Position numbers and translations under genes: made by a program. From assembly GCF_024347615.1 (NCBI RefSeq), contig NZ_AP025509.1:1240001-1304000 (forward strand): 64,000 bases of DNA. Direction: 5' to 3'. The notes under the pieces were generated by a model, which saw nothing but the letters and a program-made list of their open reading frames with translations, had not been told where the DNA came from and did no database searches. This document shows, piece by piece, positions 19,603 to 29,225 of the stretch. The first letter of the stretch is position 1, and each line of letters starts with the position of its first letter. Source of the DNA: Vibrio splendidus. Its GTDB lineage: Bacteria; Pseudomonadota; Gammaproteobacteria; Enterobacterales; Vibrionaceae.

Positions 19603-19671
19603 TTCAGAAATCTCGCTTTTAATAGTTCTAATTCATCTGTGACATATCGTGCATGGTCACCATTAACTAAA

Positions 19672-19740
19672 CATCCTCCCGCTAACGCGACAAACTAGGA
19701 GTAGATGGGAGGGCGTAGGGGGCGTACCGACATAGGGTTA
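19672..19740. promoter_or_regulatory. Putative MalT boxes upstream of malP
   Basis: The known MalT box is GGGGA(T/G)GAGG. Here the minus strand carries GGGAGGATG (19672-19680), about 70 bases before malP. The plus strand carries TAGGAGTAGA (19696-19705) followed by G-rich GGGAGGGCG. GGAGTAGA also recurs upstream of lamB and pulA. Assigned by eye. Confidence 0.5.
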
Positions 19741-19781
19741 GTGATCTGACTCTCATGTTCTGACTTCGAACAAAAACTTGG

Positions 19782-19797
19782 AGTGACTAAGATCACA
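19782..19797. promoter_or_regulatory. Putative CRP site for malP
   Basis: AGTGA-ctaaga-TCACA, nine of ten core positions of TGTGA-N6-TCACA, in the malP-malT divergent region. Confidence 0.5.
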
Positions 19798-19964
19798 AGC
19801 TCCCGTTCGATAACTTACCTTCAACTGATGTGACTTTTATTTAACCGGATTAAAGTCATTATCAAATTTGATATTCAGATCACGAAAATAATTTCGTCCT
19901 CTCATCTTTTGCATAGATTCGCGTGTTGGAATGAAGGAAGTCACATTCACAAACCAACCCGCTA

Positions 19965-19980
19965 TGTGAGCAAAGTCTCA
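19965..19980. promoter_or_regulatory. Putative CRP site for malT
   Basis: TGTGA-gcaaag-TCTCA, nine of ten core positions, about 190 bases before the malT start. malT is CRP-activated in E. coli. The rest of the malP-malT gap (19603-20170) shows nothing else I can name. Confidence 0.55.
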
Positions 19981-20170
19981 AATAAAGGGCGTAGAAGCCT
20001 AAAAACATGCAGGAGTGCAAGGTTTCTGAGGAGGATCATAGTCGGTGCCGTTTTGCTTCACGTAATATGATTGAAGACTTAAGTAATTAGGCTGATGTCA
20101 TTCGATTACACTCAACGATAGATTGAGGTAATCCAGAACATAAGCCACGGAATAGGTGAAAAACTTCGAC

Positions 20171-22879
20171 ATGTGGATCCCTTCGAAACTGACTCGTCCC
20201 GGCCGCTTACATAATGCAATCCTACGACCTAGGGTTCTCGATCTGCTCCAACACGCAGATTGCTATAAGCTTGTATTATTCCGCTCTCCAGCGGGGTACG
20301 GCAAAACCACAATGGCAGCACAATGGCTGGTAGATAAACCCAATGTGGGTTGGTACAGCATTGATGACAGTGACAACGATGCTTTTCGCTTTATCAACTA
20401 CCTAATGCAATCACTCAATAAAGCAACTCAAAATGCCTGCCCTAATGCCCAAAAGCTGGCAGAAAAACGACAGTTTTCATCGTTGCATTCTTTGTTAAGT
20501 GAAGTGTTTGCTGAGATGTCTGAATTCCACCAAGAATGTTTCCTTGTGCTGGATGACTACCACTTAGTTAATAACGATGACATTCACGAGGCGATGCGCT
20601 TTTTCCTCAAGCACATGCCTGACAACCTGACGCTTGTTGTGACTAGCCGTGGCACTCCACCACTTGGCACGGCAAACCTTCGCGTTCGTGATTTGATGAT
20701 TGAGATTGGCAACGATTCGCTGGCTTTCGATACTGAAGAGACGACGCGCTTCTTCAACCAACGTGTCGCCGATGGCGTAGATGACACGACCGCTGGCAGT
20801 ATCTGTACTTATGTTGAGGGATGGCCTTCGGCGTTACAGCTTATTGCCCTTCAAGCTCAGCATCAAAAACGTACGCTTGCGCAATCGGCAGAGTCTTTCT
20901 CTCACTTTAACCATGCCCACCTTTGGGATTACTTGGTTGAAGAAGTATTCGATCTACTGGATAAAGAAACCCGACAGTTCTTGATGCAGTGTTCAGTACT
21001 TGATCATTTCAATGACGAATTAGTCTGCGCGCTTACACAGCGTGAAGACGCACTGGGTATGATCGAATCACTCAACCGTTTTGGTTTGTTCATCTACCCG
21101 CTTGAGGGTGAAAAGAACTGGTATCGCTTCCATAACTTGTTTGGTGAATTCCTCGCACATGAGCGCCAAGCTCGAATTCCGCAACAAGAAGCCGAGTTGC
21201 ACCGAAGTGCCGCGAAAGCGTGGATCAAACAGAAAACGCCTCATCAAGCACTGCGACACGCGCAGCGCGCTGAAGACCCAGAGCTGATCATCCAAATCCT
21301 GACTGAACACGGTTGGCCGATGTTCAACCAAGGTGAGCTTTCATCATTAGAGATGGCGATCAAGCAACTGACTACGGATCAACTATACAGTGAGCCGAAG
21401 CTATCAATGCTGCGCGCTTGGCTTGCACAAAGTCAGCACCGCTATGATCAAGTGGGGACTTTGTTGGAAGAGGCTGAGACTCAATATCAAGCTCGAAACA
21501 TTGAACTTGATACTCAGCAGCAAGGCCAATACAACGCCTTGCGCGCCCAAGTTGCCATCAACAGCAATGAGCCTGAGAAAGCATTGGAATTGGCTGAGCT
21601 GTCGTTAAGCCAGCTGAACACGACCGTTTATCGTAGCCGCATTGTGGCAACGTCAGTTGTAGGTGAAGTGAATCACGTGATGGGCAACCTGAGCCGTGCG
21701 CTACCGATGATGCAGCAAACAGAGAAGCTTGCTCGCCAGTATCAAGTTTACCATCAGGCGCTGTGGGCGATTCTGCAACAAAGCGAAATTTTGATTGCTC
21801 AAGGTTATGTTCAAGCTGCGTTTGAGCTACAAGACAGCGCATTCAAATTGATCGAAGAGCATCAGCTTCAATACGTGCCTCTACATGAATTTTTGCTGCG
21901 TGTTCGCGCTCAGATCTTCTGGTGCTGGAACCGATTAGATGAAGCGGAAGAGTGTTGCTACAAAGGCTTAGATATCCTTGGACACCACTCACCAAGTAAG
22001 CACCTGCACAGTTACTCAATGCTGGCTCGAATTTCATTGAGCCGCGGCGAGATTGATAAAGCGTCGAAATTTATCGACCAAATTCAACACCTGCTACGTC
22101 AATCAACTTACCACGTAGATTGGACCGCAAATGCTTCTCTTTCTTTGATTCTGTTCTGGCAAGTAAAAGGCAATAAAGAGGCAATCCGTGATTGGCTAAG
22201 CGTGGCGGTTCGACCTGAATCGGCGAGTAACCACTTCTGTCAGCTTCAATGGAGAAACATCGTACGTTCTCACATCATCCTTGAGCAGTATGAAGATGCG
22301 GAAGAAGCGCTGACTTTCCTTAAGAGTGAAGCGCAGCGTTCACATCTGATTACAGACACCAACCGAAACTTGATCGTTGAAGCGGTGTTGCGTACACAAA
22401 TTAACGATGAAGACAGCGCACGCGTGCTACTTGAAGAAGCGCTTCATATGACCAACCAAACCGGTATGGTTGGTAACTTCTTGGTCGACGGTGGGACTAT
22501 CGGGCATATCTTGGATAAATTGAGCAACAAGCCAGGCTTAGGTGACTTAGAACGCCATCGCGCTCAACAGATCATGAAAGATATCTCAACCACCCAACGC
22601 AGCCGCTCGGTTCACTTCGATGAAGACTTTGTTGAGAACTTGGTTAATCACCCGAATATTCCTGAGCTTGTGCGCACTAGCCCACTCACCCAGCGTGAAT
22701 GGCAAGTACTTGGTCTGATCTATTCTGGGTTCAGTAATGAGCAAATCGCTCAAGAGCTCGATGTAGCGGGGACCACGATCAAAACTCACATCCGTAACCT
22801 TTACCAAAAGCTCAACATTGCTAACCGCAAAGAAGCAATCAGCACGGCAGAGAACTTGCTGCAGTTGATGGGTTACTAA
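20171..22879 (+). CDS. malT: Maltose regulon activator MalT
   Basis: 902 residues from the ATG at 20171 (E. coli MalT has 901), starting [24 protein letters not shown] five codons upstream is the alternative start. It is a STAND-class ATPase regulator: Walker [16 protein letters not shown] (about residue 38), [10 protein letters not shown] as Walker B, winged-helix and TPR-like helical arms in the middle, and a LuxR-type HTH at the end ([20 protein letters not shown]). ATP and maltotriose binding make it activate mal promoters. It is divergent from malP. Confidence 0.97.
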   Translation: MWIPSKLTRPGRLHNAILRPRVLDLLQHADCYKLVLFRSPAGYGKTTMAAQWLVDKPNVGWYSIDDSDNDAFRFINYLMQSLNKATQNACPNAQKLAEKRQFSSLHSLLSEVFAEMSEFHQECFLVLDDYHLVNNDDIHEAMRFFLKHMPDNLTLVVTSRGTPPLGTANLRVRDLMIEIGNDSLAFDTEETTRFFNQRVADGVDDTTAGSICTYVEGWPSALQLIALQAQHQKRTLAQSAESFSHFNHAHLWDYLVEEVFDLLDKETRQFLMQCSVLDHFNDELVCALTQREDALGMIESLNRFGLFIYPLEGEKNWYRFHNLFGEFLAHERQARIPQQEAELHRSAAKAWIKQKTPHQALRHAQRAEDPELIIQILTEHGWPMFNQGELSSLEMAIKQLTTDQLYSEPKLSMLRAWLAQSQHRYDQVGTLLEEAETQYQARNIELDTQQQGQYNALRAQVAINSNEPEKALELAELSLSQLNTTVYRSRIVATSVVGEVNHVMGNLSRALPMMQQTEKLARQYQVYHQALWAILQQSEILIAQGYVQAAFELQDSAFKLIEEHQLQYVPLHEFLLRVRAQIFWCWNRLDEAEECCYKGLDILGHHSPSKHLHSYSMLARISLSRGEIDKASKFIDQIQHLLRQSTYHVDWTANASLSLILFWQVKGNKEAIRDWLSVAVRPESASNHFCQLQWRNIVRSHIILEQYEDAEEALTFLKSEAQRSHLITDTNRNLIVEAVLRTQINDEDSARVLLEEALHMTNQTGMVGNFLVDGGTIGHILDKLSNKPGLGDLERHRAQQIMKDISTTQRSRSVHFDEDFVENLVNHPNIPELVRTSPLTQREWQVLGLIYSGFSNEQIAQELDVAGTTIKTHIRNLYQKLNIANRKEAISTAENLLQLMGY

Positions 22880-22883
22880 AACG

Positions 22884-22946
22884 GATTCGAGATTGATTCG
22901 AGATTGATTCGAGATTGATTCGAGATTGATTCGAGATTGATTCGAG
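22884..22946. repeat. 11-bp tandem repeat GATTCGAGATT
   Basis: Five full copies plus a partial sixth (GATTCGAG) directly after the malT stop and before its terminator. The copies are identical, so the array is recent and likely to vary in number. Confidence 0.93.
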
Positions 22947-22955
22947 AAAAGCTTA

Positions 22956-22988
22956 AGCTAGTCACCAATGGTGGCTGGCTTTTTTTTC
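22956..22988 (+). terminator. Rho-independent terminator of malT
   Basis: 11-bp stem with two G-U pairs, AGCTAGTCACC/GGTGGCTGGCT, AAT loop, then eight Ts. Confidence 0.9.
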
Positions 22989-23054
22989 ATCTGAGGTTAG
23001 AGCTTAAAAATGTAGGAACTGGAAAAGAAAAAAGACAATCACCAAACGACAGGC

Positions 23055-23165
23055 AAAAAAATAGCCAACCGCAATAATCGCGATTGGCTCTATATATTTG
23101 TGAACAAATCATAAGTTCACTAACAACGTCAGTTGGCTAGGTGACCCTCGGCTTAAGAAGGGTCA
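23055..23165 (-). ncRNA. Candidate small RNA, minus strand
   Basis: A T-run terminator points to the minus strand (stem 23063-23072 with 23080-23089, one mismatch; seven Ts from 23061 to 23055), yet no minus-strand gene precedes it. Two more hairpins lie upstream: GTGAAC/GTTCAC (23100-23120) and GACCCT/AGGGTC (23143-23164). A minus-strand promoter-like pair, TTGGCA (23192-23187) and TACATT (23170-23165) with 16 bases between, would start a transcript of about 105 nt. The exact 5' end is unsure. I do not recognise the sequence as a named Vibrio sRNA. The rest of 23166-23491 shows no other gene. Confidence 0.4.
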
Positions 23166-23491
23166 ATGTATATAATGCAGTTAGCGTGCCAACTTTAATT
23201 CGGCGTTTTATAAGCCCTGCATCGCATAAAAACCATGAATTTGTCATGCGAATTGCAAAGTGCATTTGCATAATGCAACCAAGATGCAATATTGATAAGA
23301 GATCAGTTTCATCTTTGCTCTTAATGACAAATTACTAAGTGGTTGTATTTTAAATGTTAGGCAAATGTTCACTTCAACTTATTGCCTTACAATTAAGAGA
23401 GTAATAAAAGCCCCTCCCCAATGGCATATTCATACTTTTTTTACACTAAAGTTTGTATACTGCACAAAATCACCCTCAACTCTATGAAGCA

Positions 23492-24412
23492 ATGAACTAC
23501 TTAAGTACTTTTTTCAAAGGCATGGCAATGGGCGCAGCAGACGTTGTTCCTGGCGTGTCGGGCGGAACCATCGCATTCATCACTGGTATCTACGATACGC
23601 TGCTAGAAAGCATTCGCAGGATTAACCCTAGTGTACTTGGCTTATGGAAACGCGAAGGCTTCAAAGCCGCATTTAACCACATCAACGGTTTCTTCCTGAT
23701 TTCACTGTTCGCAGGCGTATTCACGAGCATTGCGACATTTGCAAAACTGATTTCTTGGTTATTAGTCACCCACCCCGTTCCACTGTGGTCTTTCTTCTTT
23801 GGCCTGATCTTGGTGTCGGTTTTCCATATTCTTAAGCAAGTAGAGAAGCGCGATATGATTCGATTCGTGTTTTTGCTGCTTGGCGTTGCTTTCGCTTATA
23901 GCATTACCGTGCTTAAGCCGCTGCAAATGGAGCCTACCAGTATCAATATCCTCATTGCGGGTGCGATTGCGATCTGTGCGATGATTTTGCCGGGTATCTC
24001 GGGTAGCTTCATTCTGCTATTGATTGGTATGTATGGTCCGGTTCTTGGTGCGGTTAAAGAGTTTCAAATCGATGTGCTTGCGCTATTCCTTAGTGGCTGT
24101 GTGATTGGCCTACTGACTTTCTCGCACGTACTTTCTTGGTTACTGCGCTCATTCCGCGATTTCACATTAGTGTTCTTAACTGGTTTGATGATCGGTACGC
24201 TGCCTAAGATTTGGCCGTGGAAAGAGACCATCAGCTGGCGTACAAATTCAAAGGGTGAGCAAGTTCCTCTACTTCAAGAAAATCTGTCACCGTTTGATTT
24301 TGAAGCCGTAACCTCTCAGCCTTCTCAGCTGGTAATGGCGATTGTGATGATGTTGGCTGCTATTGCCTTGGTTCTAGGACTAGAGAAATTTGCAGAGCGC
24401 AACGCTGACTAA
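23492..24412 (+). CDS. popT: PopT-type (DUF368) undecaprenyl-phosphate translocase
   Basis: 306 residues, about eight to nine membrane segments. MNYLSTFFKGMAMGAADVVP, then GVSGGTIAFITGIYD, is the DUF368 hallmark, and a second half carries ICAMILPGISGSFILLLIGM. DUF368 proteins, including one of Vibrio cholerae chromosome II, have been shown to return undecaprenyl phosphate across the inner membrane for peptidoglycan and other surface polymers. The start is the ATG at 23492; the frame extends 39 bases upstream to a TTG, which lacks support. A terminator follows. Confidence 0.9.
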   Translation: MNYLSTFFKGMAMGAADVVPGVSGGTIAFITGIYDTLLESIRRINPSVLGLWKREGFKAAFNHINGFFLISLFAGVFTSIATFAKLISWLLVTHPVPLWSFFFGLILVSVFHILKQVEKRDMIRFVFLLLGVAFAYSITVLKPLQMEPTSINILIAGAIAICAMILPGISGSFILLLIGMYGPVLGAVKEFQIDVLALFLSGCVIGLLTFSHVLSWLLRSFRDFTLVFLTGLMIGTLPKIWPWKETISWRTNSKGEQVPLLQENLSPFDFEAVTSQPSQLVMAIVMMLAAIALVLGLEKFAERNAD

Positions 24413-24490
24413 TCATTCAGCCAACTTCTGGAAAGCGTTTAGAACGGATAATGCTTAGAAATACTAAGCTCACTTCTCGATTGAACAGAC

Positions 24491-24519
24491 AAAAGCGAAG
24501 CCAATGGCTTCGCTTTTTT
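24491..24519 (+). terminator. Rho-independent terminator of popT
   Basis: 12-bp stem AAAAGCGAAGCC/GGCTTCGCTTTT, AAT loop, T run to 24519. Confidence 0.92.
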
Positions 24520-24615
24520 AGTTCTACTATACGCACAAAATTGCTTTTTGATACAAGCACGTATTGAGGGGTATGATAACATCGCCGCTCTTATAAAATT
24601 AGATGAGAACACGAC

Positions 24616-25056
24616 ATGCACCCAGCATTAAAGGTGGTGGCTATTGGCATTGCTCTCGTGGCAGGTTTTTATGGGCCGCAAGTATTTCAAAAATTTAAGT
24701 CGGTCATTGAGCACTCAACTGCCGAAGTCAACTTGGATGACTACTGCATGCTTTCAACCACATCGTGTGAGCAGGAATCCATTTCAATGTCGCTTGACCG
24801 AGAAACCGCGCAACCTCTTCTACCCACAAAGATAAAGGTCGTTTGGGAAGGTGCTGCATCTGAGACACTGATGTTATCCCTCACCGGTTTAGAAATGGAA
24901 ATGGGATCAGCGCGTTTTCAATTAAAGAGCATTGGCAACAATACCTATGAAGGTGATGTAATTTTACCTGTATGTACTTTAGATAAAATGACATGGATCG
25001 GTGAACTCACTGATGGTGTCGATACTGTAAACCCTGCAATAAGGATGGCAAGATGA
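24616..25056 (+). CDS. Membrane-anchored protein of unknown function in copper-delivery operon
   Basis: 146 residues. One N-terminal membrane segment (VVAIGIALVAGFYGPQVF) is followed by a periplasmic domain with three Cys: C44 and C50 in DDYCMLSTTSCEQ, and a later VCTLDKMTW. No named domain was recognised; the tail resembles a small immunoglobulin-like fold (VVWEGAASETLMLSLTGLEMEMG). It overlaps the SCO gene by four bases (ATGA), so a linked role in copper or cytochrome oxidase assembly is a reasonable guess. The paired Cys could bind metal or form a disulfide. Confidence 0.8.
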   Translation: MHPALKVVAIGIALVAGFYGPQVFQKFKSVIEHSTAEVNLDDYCMLSTTSCEQESISMSLDRETAQPLLPTKIKVVWEGAASETLMLSLTGLEMEMGSARFQLKSIGNNTYEGDVILPVCTLDKMTWIGELTDGVDTVNPAIRMAR

Positions 25057-25649
25057 GTAGAAATTGGTCGTTAGCATTGGTTGTCGCTTTTGTACTTGGC
25101 TTTGGTGTCAAAAGCTATCTTGATGGGCAAAACGAAGTTCAAGAACAACACGCTGCAAAACAAGAGTTCTCCGCAACGACTCTTTTCGGCAAAGACAACC
25201 AACCAACGGAAATCTTTGACCAAACCGATGACAGAATTCGTATCGTTTACTTCGGTTTCACACGTTGCCCGGATGTATGCCCCACTTCTTTGGCTATGTT
25301 GGCCGGAGCACTTAACCAAGTTTCTGATGAAGCAAAAGCCAAGATTCGCCCAATGTTTGTTTCTCTCGATCCTGAACGTGATGCCGCTGAAGCCTCGTAT
25401 GAATACGCGCAATACTTCCACCCGATGATGGAAGGACTAAGTGGTCCATTGGATGTCACAACGACTCTGGCTCATAACTACGGCGTTATTTTCAGAAAGA
25501 CCAAGCTTGAAGGTTCAGAGTTGGAATACACCCTAGACCACAGCTCATATTTTTATTTTTTAAAGCCCGACGGTACCTTGATTACCAAAGTACCGCACAC
25601 GTTGACGCCAGCGCCAATTGTTGAGGCTATCAACAAGCTGACGCAGTAA
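25053..25649 (+). CDS. SCO1/SenC/PrrC-family copper chaperone
   Basis: 198 residues with an N-terminal membrane anchor (SLALVVAFVLGFGVKSYL) and a periplasmic thioredoxin-like domain. The copper site is complete: CPDVCP (C-x3-C in FTRCPDVCPTSLAML) and the distal His in YTLDHSSYFYFL. SCO proteins deliver copper to the CuA centre of cytochrome oxidase or reduce its cysteines. It is coupled to the preceding gene and lies 83 bases before the PCu(A)C gene. Confidence 0.94.
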   Translation: MSRNWSLALVVAFVLGFGVKSYLDGQNEVQEQHAAKQEFSATTLFGKDNQPTEIFDQTDDRIRIVYFGFTRCPDVCPTSLAMLAGALNQVSDEAKAKIRPMFVSLDPERDAAEASYEYAQYFHPMMEGLSGPLDVTTTLAHNYGVIFRKTKLEGSELEYTLDHSSYFYFLKPDGTLITKVPHTLTPAPIVEAINKLTQ

Positions 25650-25732
25650 AACGTAAAAACAAAGAACTTACTCAATAAAGTTCTAAAAAAGTCAGGTCCC
25701 AGACCAAAAACATAAAAATTAAGGACAACAAC

Positions 25733-26191
25733 ATGAAGTTAAAAGCACTTGCTCTAGCAGGCTTATTGCTCACCCCTTTTGCTCAGGCTAGTAGCGATAT
25801 TATGGTTCATGACGCGTACGCTCGTGCAACACCGCCTTCAGCAGTGAACAGCGCGGTATTCACGACTCTGATGAATCACAGCGATAAAGATCGCGCTATT
25901 GTTTCTGCAACAACACCTGCAGCAGGTAAAGTAGAACTTCATGATGTAATCATGGATGGCGATGTTATGAAAATGCGCCAAGTTCAAGAGATCACCATCC
26001 CTGCAAACGGTGAAGCGGTACTTAAACCTGGTAGCCTACACATCATGTTGTTCGACCTAGCAAGCAGCCTAAAAGAAGGTGAGCAAATCGAGATGACACT
26101 GACTTTCGCCAATGGTGAAACGCAGACCTTCGATGCGCCGGTTAAGAAAGTGATGAGCGGCATGAAGAAGATGAATCACGATCATCATTAA
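25733..26191 (+). CDS. PCu(A)C-type periplasmic copper chaperone
   Basis: 152 residues with a Sec signal peptide ending near FAQASS. The mature part shows the DUF461/PCuAC ligand pattern H-x(n)-M...H-x-M: VELHDVIMDGDVMKMRQ and GSLHIMLF. The tail (GMKKMNHDHH) adds Met and His ligands. These proteins pass Cu(I) to oxidase assembly together with SCO proteins, which fits the gene upstream. AAGGA ribosome site. A hairpin terminator follows. Confidence 0.94.
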   Translation: MKLKALALAGLLLTPFAQASSDIMVHDAYARATPPSAVNSAVFTTLMNHSDKDRAIVSATTPAAGKVELHDVIMDGDVMKMRQVQEITIPANGEAVLKPGSLHIMLFDLASSLKEGEQIEMTLTFANGETQTFDAPVKKVMSGMKKMNHDHH

Positions 26192-26234
26192 TACAATACA
26201 GCACTAACAAACATTCTGTTATAGCTATAAAAGA

Positions 26235-26272
26235 AAACAGCCATGATGACGAAAGTTATCATGGCTGTTTTT
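26235..26272. terminator. Bidirectional terminator, copper chaperone/GST
   Basis: Stem AAACAGCCATGAT/ATCATGGCTGTTT extended by GAC/GTT (one G-U pair) around a GAAA tetraloop, with T tracts on both strands. It serves the two converging genes. Confidence 0.92.
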
Positions 26273-26290
26273 ACTTAATCAAAGTAAAGT

Positions 26291-26911
26291 TCAAAGCTCT
26301 CTCTGCTGAGCCATTTTAAATGCGGGACGAGATGTACAACGTTGCACATAACTCATCAAATTAGATTGTGGGATCTCTTGCTGAAAACTTAGCGCCCACG
26401 CTAAGGTGTGTGAAATTAAAATATCAGCAATAGAAAACACCTCACCCAATAGGTATTCGTTACTATCAAGTTGTTGGCTCAAAACTGATAAAGCGTTTTG
26501 GAACTCCTTTTGACAGACAGGTAAAATGCCATCCTGACGCATATCTTCGGGGTAAATAAAGCTGTGTTTAGCCATCGTCCACAAAGGTTGCTCAAGCTCA
26601 CAAACCGCAAAAGAGCACCATTTAGCACAAAGTGCCTTTTCTCGATTGTCACTCTTGTCGCTTGGTTTGATTTGCTCCTTACCGTACTCCTGCGCTAAAA
26701 ACTCTAAAATCGCTGTTGATTCAGACAAGACAAAATCTCCGTCGACGATCGCTGGCGTTTTACCTGCTGGGTTAATTGCCAAATACGCATCGGACTTATT
26801 TTCACCCGATGAGAAATCAACTTTTTTAAAGTTATATTCAATACCGAGCTCTTCTGCACACCAAAGTACGCGAGTAGAGCGGCTATTCGGGGTGCCATAA
26901 ATATCAATCAT
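26291..26911 (-). CDS. Glutathione S-transferase family protein
   Basis: 206 residues, two-domain GST. The thioredoxin-like N-terminal half begins MIDIYGTPNSRSTRVLWCAE, with Ser/Arg of the active-site region, and has NPAGKTPAIVDGDFVLSEST, the glutathione-binding loop with Glu-Ser. The C-terminal half is helical. The substrate is unknown. Convergent with the copper chaperone gene. The upstream gap 26912-27184 probably holds its promoter and that of the next gene (a TATAAT at about 27130 on the plus strand). Confidence 0.9.
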   Translation of the reverse strand: MIDIYGTPNSRSTRVLWCAEELGIEYNFKKVDFSSGENKSDAYLAINPAGKTPAIVDGDFVLSESTAILEFLAQEYGKEQIKPSDKSDNREKALCAKWCSFAVCELEQPLWTMAKHSFIYPEDMRQDGILPVCQKEFQNALSVLSQQLDSNEYLLGEVFSIADILISHTLAWALSFQQEIPQSNLMSYVQRCTSRPAFKMAQQREL

Positions 26912-27184
26912 GCATTATTTACCTATATAACTAAACACCAGTGACTGATGCAAAAAATACAACCAAGTGAAGCACAACAACCGTGCTAATCATTGAAGTC
27001 AATACTCCCTTTATCCAGTTCACTATAATTCCCCCTTGAGCAATAAAGCCAAAGTTCGGTTAATAACATCAATTTAGTCATCTGATTGATTGGATATATC
27101 GAACAGAAATCTTCGAATACCAGAAAAGTATAATCACCATAGAAAGAGAGATTCATTTCAAACCACCGTCATAGGACATAAAAC

Positions 27185-27718
27185 ATGCTTCGCTTAACAA
27201 CAATATTATTAACGCTTCCTCTAGCGGCCTGCTCTACAATAAATACTGACTTTGATAAGCAAACCGATTTCTCAATGTATAAAACCTATGATTTCGGCTC
27301 GCTTGAAACAGCGACAGAAACAATGAATAAAATGCCGATCAGCATCGATTCAATCAGGATTGAAAGTGCGATCATCAAAGAAATGGATCGTACTGAGGTA
27401 GAGTTTGTAGAAGACGGAGGCAGCCTATATGTTCGCTACCAACTTCAGCAAGAATCAGAACTTGTTTCTTCCGGCTCTTCCTTTGGTATTGGCTATGGTC
27501 GGAACAATTTCCGCGGGGTAATGTCCACCCCACAAAATTATCACGAACAGACGTATGGACAATTAGTTGTAGAGTTGGTCGATGACCGAACAAACATCGT
27601 TGTATGGACAGCGAATTCAAGCCGAAAATTAACTCGCTCAATGAGTTCTGAGGAACGTGGAGAACTGATTTCCGAGGAAGTCGCTGAAATGTTCCAACAG
27701 TACCCTTCGTATAAATGA
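27185..27718 (+). CDS. DUF4136 lipoprotein
   Basis: 177 residues. Lipobox LPLAAC at residues 11-16 marks a lipoprotein, then TDFDKQTDFSMYKTYDF, typical of the DUF4136 family. The usual C-terminal pattern is present (YGQLVVELVDDRTNIVVWTA). Ser at +2 predicts outer-membrane sorting. The function of the family is unknown. It is a single gene. Confidence 0.88.
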   Translation: MLRLTTILLTLPLAACSTINTDFDKQTDFSMYKTYDFGSLETATETMNKMPISIDSIRIESAIIKEMDRTEVEFVEDGGSLYVRYQLQQESELVSSGSSFGIGYGRNNFRGVMSTPQNYHEQTYGQLVVELVDDRTNIVVWTANSSRKLTRSMSSEERGELISEEVAEMFQQYPSYK

Positions 27719-27741
27719 ATGAAAACTTCTAGGCTATTACT

Positions 27742-27803
27742 TCTCTAAATTTTGGTCATTCAGTTTAGAGAGAGGAAAAGCCCAGGCCTTCAAGGAAGAA
27801 GGC
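27742..27803. terminator. Two hairpins between DUF4136 gene and Omp85-like gene
   Basis: TCTCTAAA/TTTAGAGA (27742-27771, 14-base loop) and GCCTTC/GAAGGC (27786-27803). Neither has a good T run, so function as a terminator is uncertain. Confidence 0.4.
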
Positions 27804-27872
27804 ACCTTAGTCACCAATGTAAGAGAAGCATCAGTAGACCAAAGCTTGATAAATAATACCTCGATTTCTCAA

Positions 27873-29225
27873 TCAAAAGGGTTGATTCACCATAAACCAG
27901 AGGTTGGCTCCTTCATTAGAAACAGCGAGGTCCGTACGCACAACTATACCTCCAGCAAATGCTCGTAAAGACACCCCAACGTCCATTTTCATATCTGATG
28001 TTAGCTCTTTCAGGTTATAGTCGCTTGCCACCTCTCCCACCTCAACGAACCCAACCAGTTGGAACCAATCGACATTTAAAAAGCTCAACCAATTAACGTT
28101 TGTTATCGGGTTATATTTAAGGGTATAACGATACTCACCAGACAAATATAGGCTCGCCTTGTCATGGAAACGATAGGAATCATAGCCACGCATTCGGTTC
28201 CAACCTCCTAACGTTGCTCCTTCGTTATAAGGGGGGGAATTCTCAACAAGCCGTCCGCTGTCGGAGTCATTATTTACACTCCAGCTCGGCGAATAACCAG
28301 TCCACAGGTTAAAAGCTAAGATTCGTTGCGATGCAAATTGGCTCTGTCCCATTGAAAAGTATTTGCTGACGTCTAACTGAATAAAATTCCAATCGCCATC
28401 AGAGTCAATCAAATTGCCATCGCCAGAAAAACTCAGATACTGTCGACTTCCCATACTAGGGTTTGGATAGAAGTCCGTATTATCGTACTGAACACCGAAT
28501 TCTATGGCATGAAGATCTCCACTGATTTGGTCTTCATTTTCGAAAGACTGATATCGATTGAACTGGTTCATGATGATGGTTGTTGATCCATACTCGAATG
28601 GATTCCATTGGTGCCTGACGGGAAGATCGACTAGCAAACCGTTGGATACTCGATAACTCTTGATAATCTCACTTTTACCGGTACCAATCGGTAATATGTA
28701 CTCTAGTTTAATGTCTAACCAATTAGAAAACCCGCTCGCTTGAATGTTTTGCTCACTGGAAGAGCTGGAGCTTCCTGGTATCGGAACCCCATTAGGATAT
28801 GGATAATATTCAGCCCCTGTATAAGCCGTATTTTCAGGGTAATACGCATACATTCCATATACAGAGATGAATAGCCTTTCTATACTCTCTACTTGGTAGT
28901 TCCAGACTCCTCCTCCCAATGCATAACTATCAGCGCCTCCCGAATACGCAGCTGCACCAACTTTCAGTTGTTCTTGTCCAATACCTTGAAAGACACCACC
29001 TACACCCATATTAAAACCCATGGACTCAGTATTAAATGCGAAAGGAATTATCAGATTGTTTTTATTTAATTTAATTTCATTGATACGCTCAAGAACATAC
29101 TTACTTGAAACTGGCGTAGCCGCCATAGAAGAGAAACTCACTAAGCTAATCACACACACCATAACAACACCTACTATGTTATTTTCAAAGGGGTTAATTA
29201 GGCCGCCAACTTTTAAAAAAATCAC
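27873..29225 (-). CDS. Omp85/BamA-type outer-membrane barrel without POTRA domains
   Basis: 450 residues. Signal peptide (VVMVCVISLVSFSSMAA) is followed directly by alternating beta-strand sequence to a terminal Phe (WFMVNQPF), as in outer-membrane barrels. Signature of the bacterial surface antigen family: GATLGGWNRMRGYDSYRFHD, i.e. the RGY loop motif, then LYLSGEYRYTL. There is no room for POTRA repeats (BamA is about 800 residues). The Ser-rich loop GSSSSSSEQN lies near residue 150. It is last in the minus-strand cluster with a 322-base gap upstream (29226-29547), AT-rich, no feature seen. Role unknown; possibly a channel or lipid-handling barrel. Confidence 0.8.
   Translation of the reverse strand: MIFLKVGGLINPFENNIVGVVMVCVISLVSFSSMAATPVSSKYVLERINEIKLNKNNLIIPFAFNTESMGFNMGVGGVFQGIGQEQLKVGAAAYSGGADSYALGGGVWNYQVESIERLFISVYGMYAYYPENTAYTGAEYYPYPNGVPIPGSSSSSSEQNIQASGFSNWLDIKLEYILPIGTGKSEIIKSYRVSNGLLVDLPVRHQWNPFEYGSTTIIMNQFNRYQSFENEDQISGDLHAIEFGVQYDNTDFYPNPSMGSRQYLSFSGDGNLIDSDGDWNFIQLDVSKYFSMGQSQFASQRILAFNLWTGYSPSWSVNNDSDSGRLVENSPPYNEGATLGGWNRMRGYDSYRFHDKASLYLSGEYRYTLKYNPITNVNWLSFLNVDWFQLVGFVEVGEVASDYNLKELTSDMKMDVGVSLRAFAGGIVVRTDLAVSNEGANLWFMVNQPF

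Noticed and set aside
22884..22946. Possible CRISPR array
   Set aside because: The repeats are contiguous 11-mers with no spacers, and no cas gene is present.
23141..23338. 65-codon open frame in the malT-popT gap
   Set aside because: Composition is not protein-like, there is no ribosome site, and it overlaps the sRNA candidate on the other strand.
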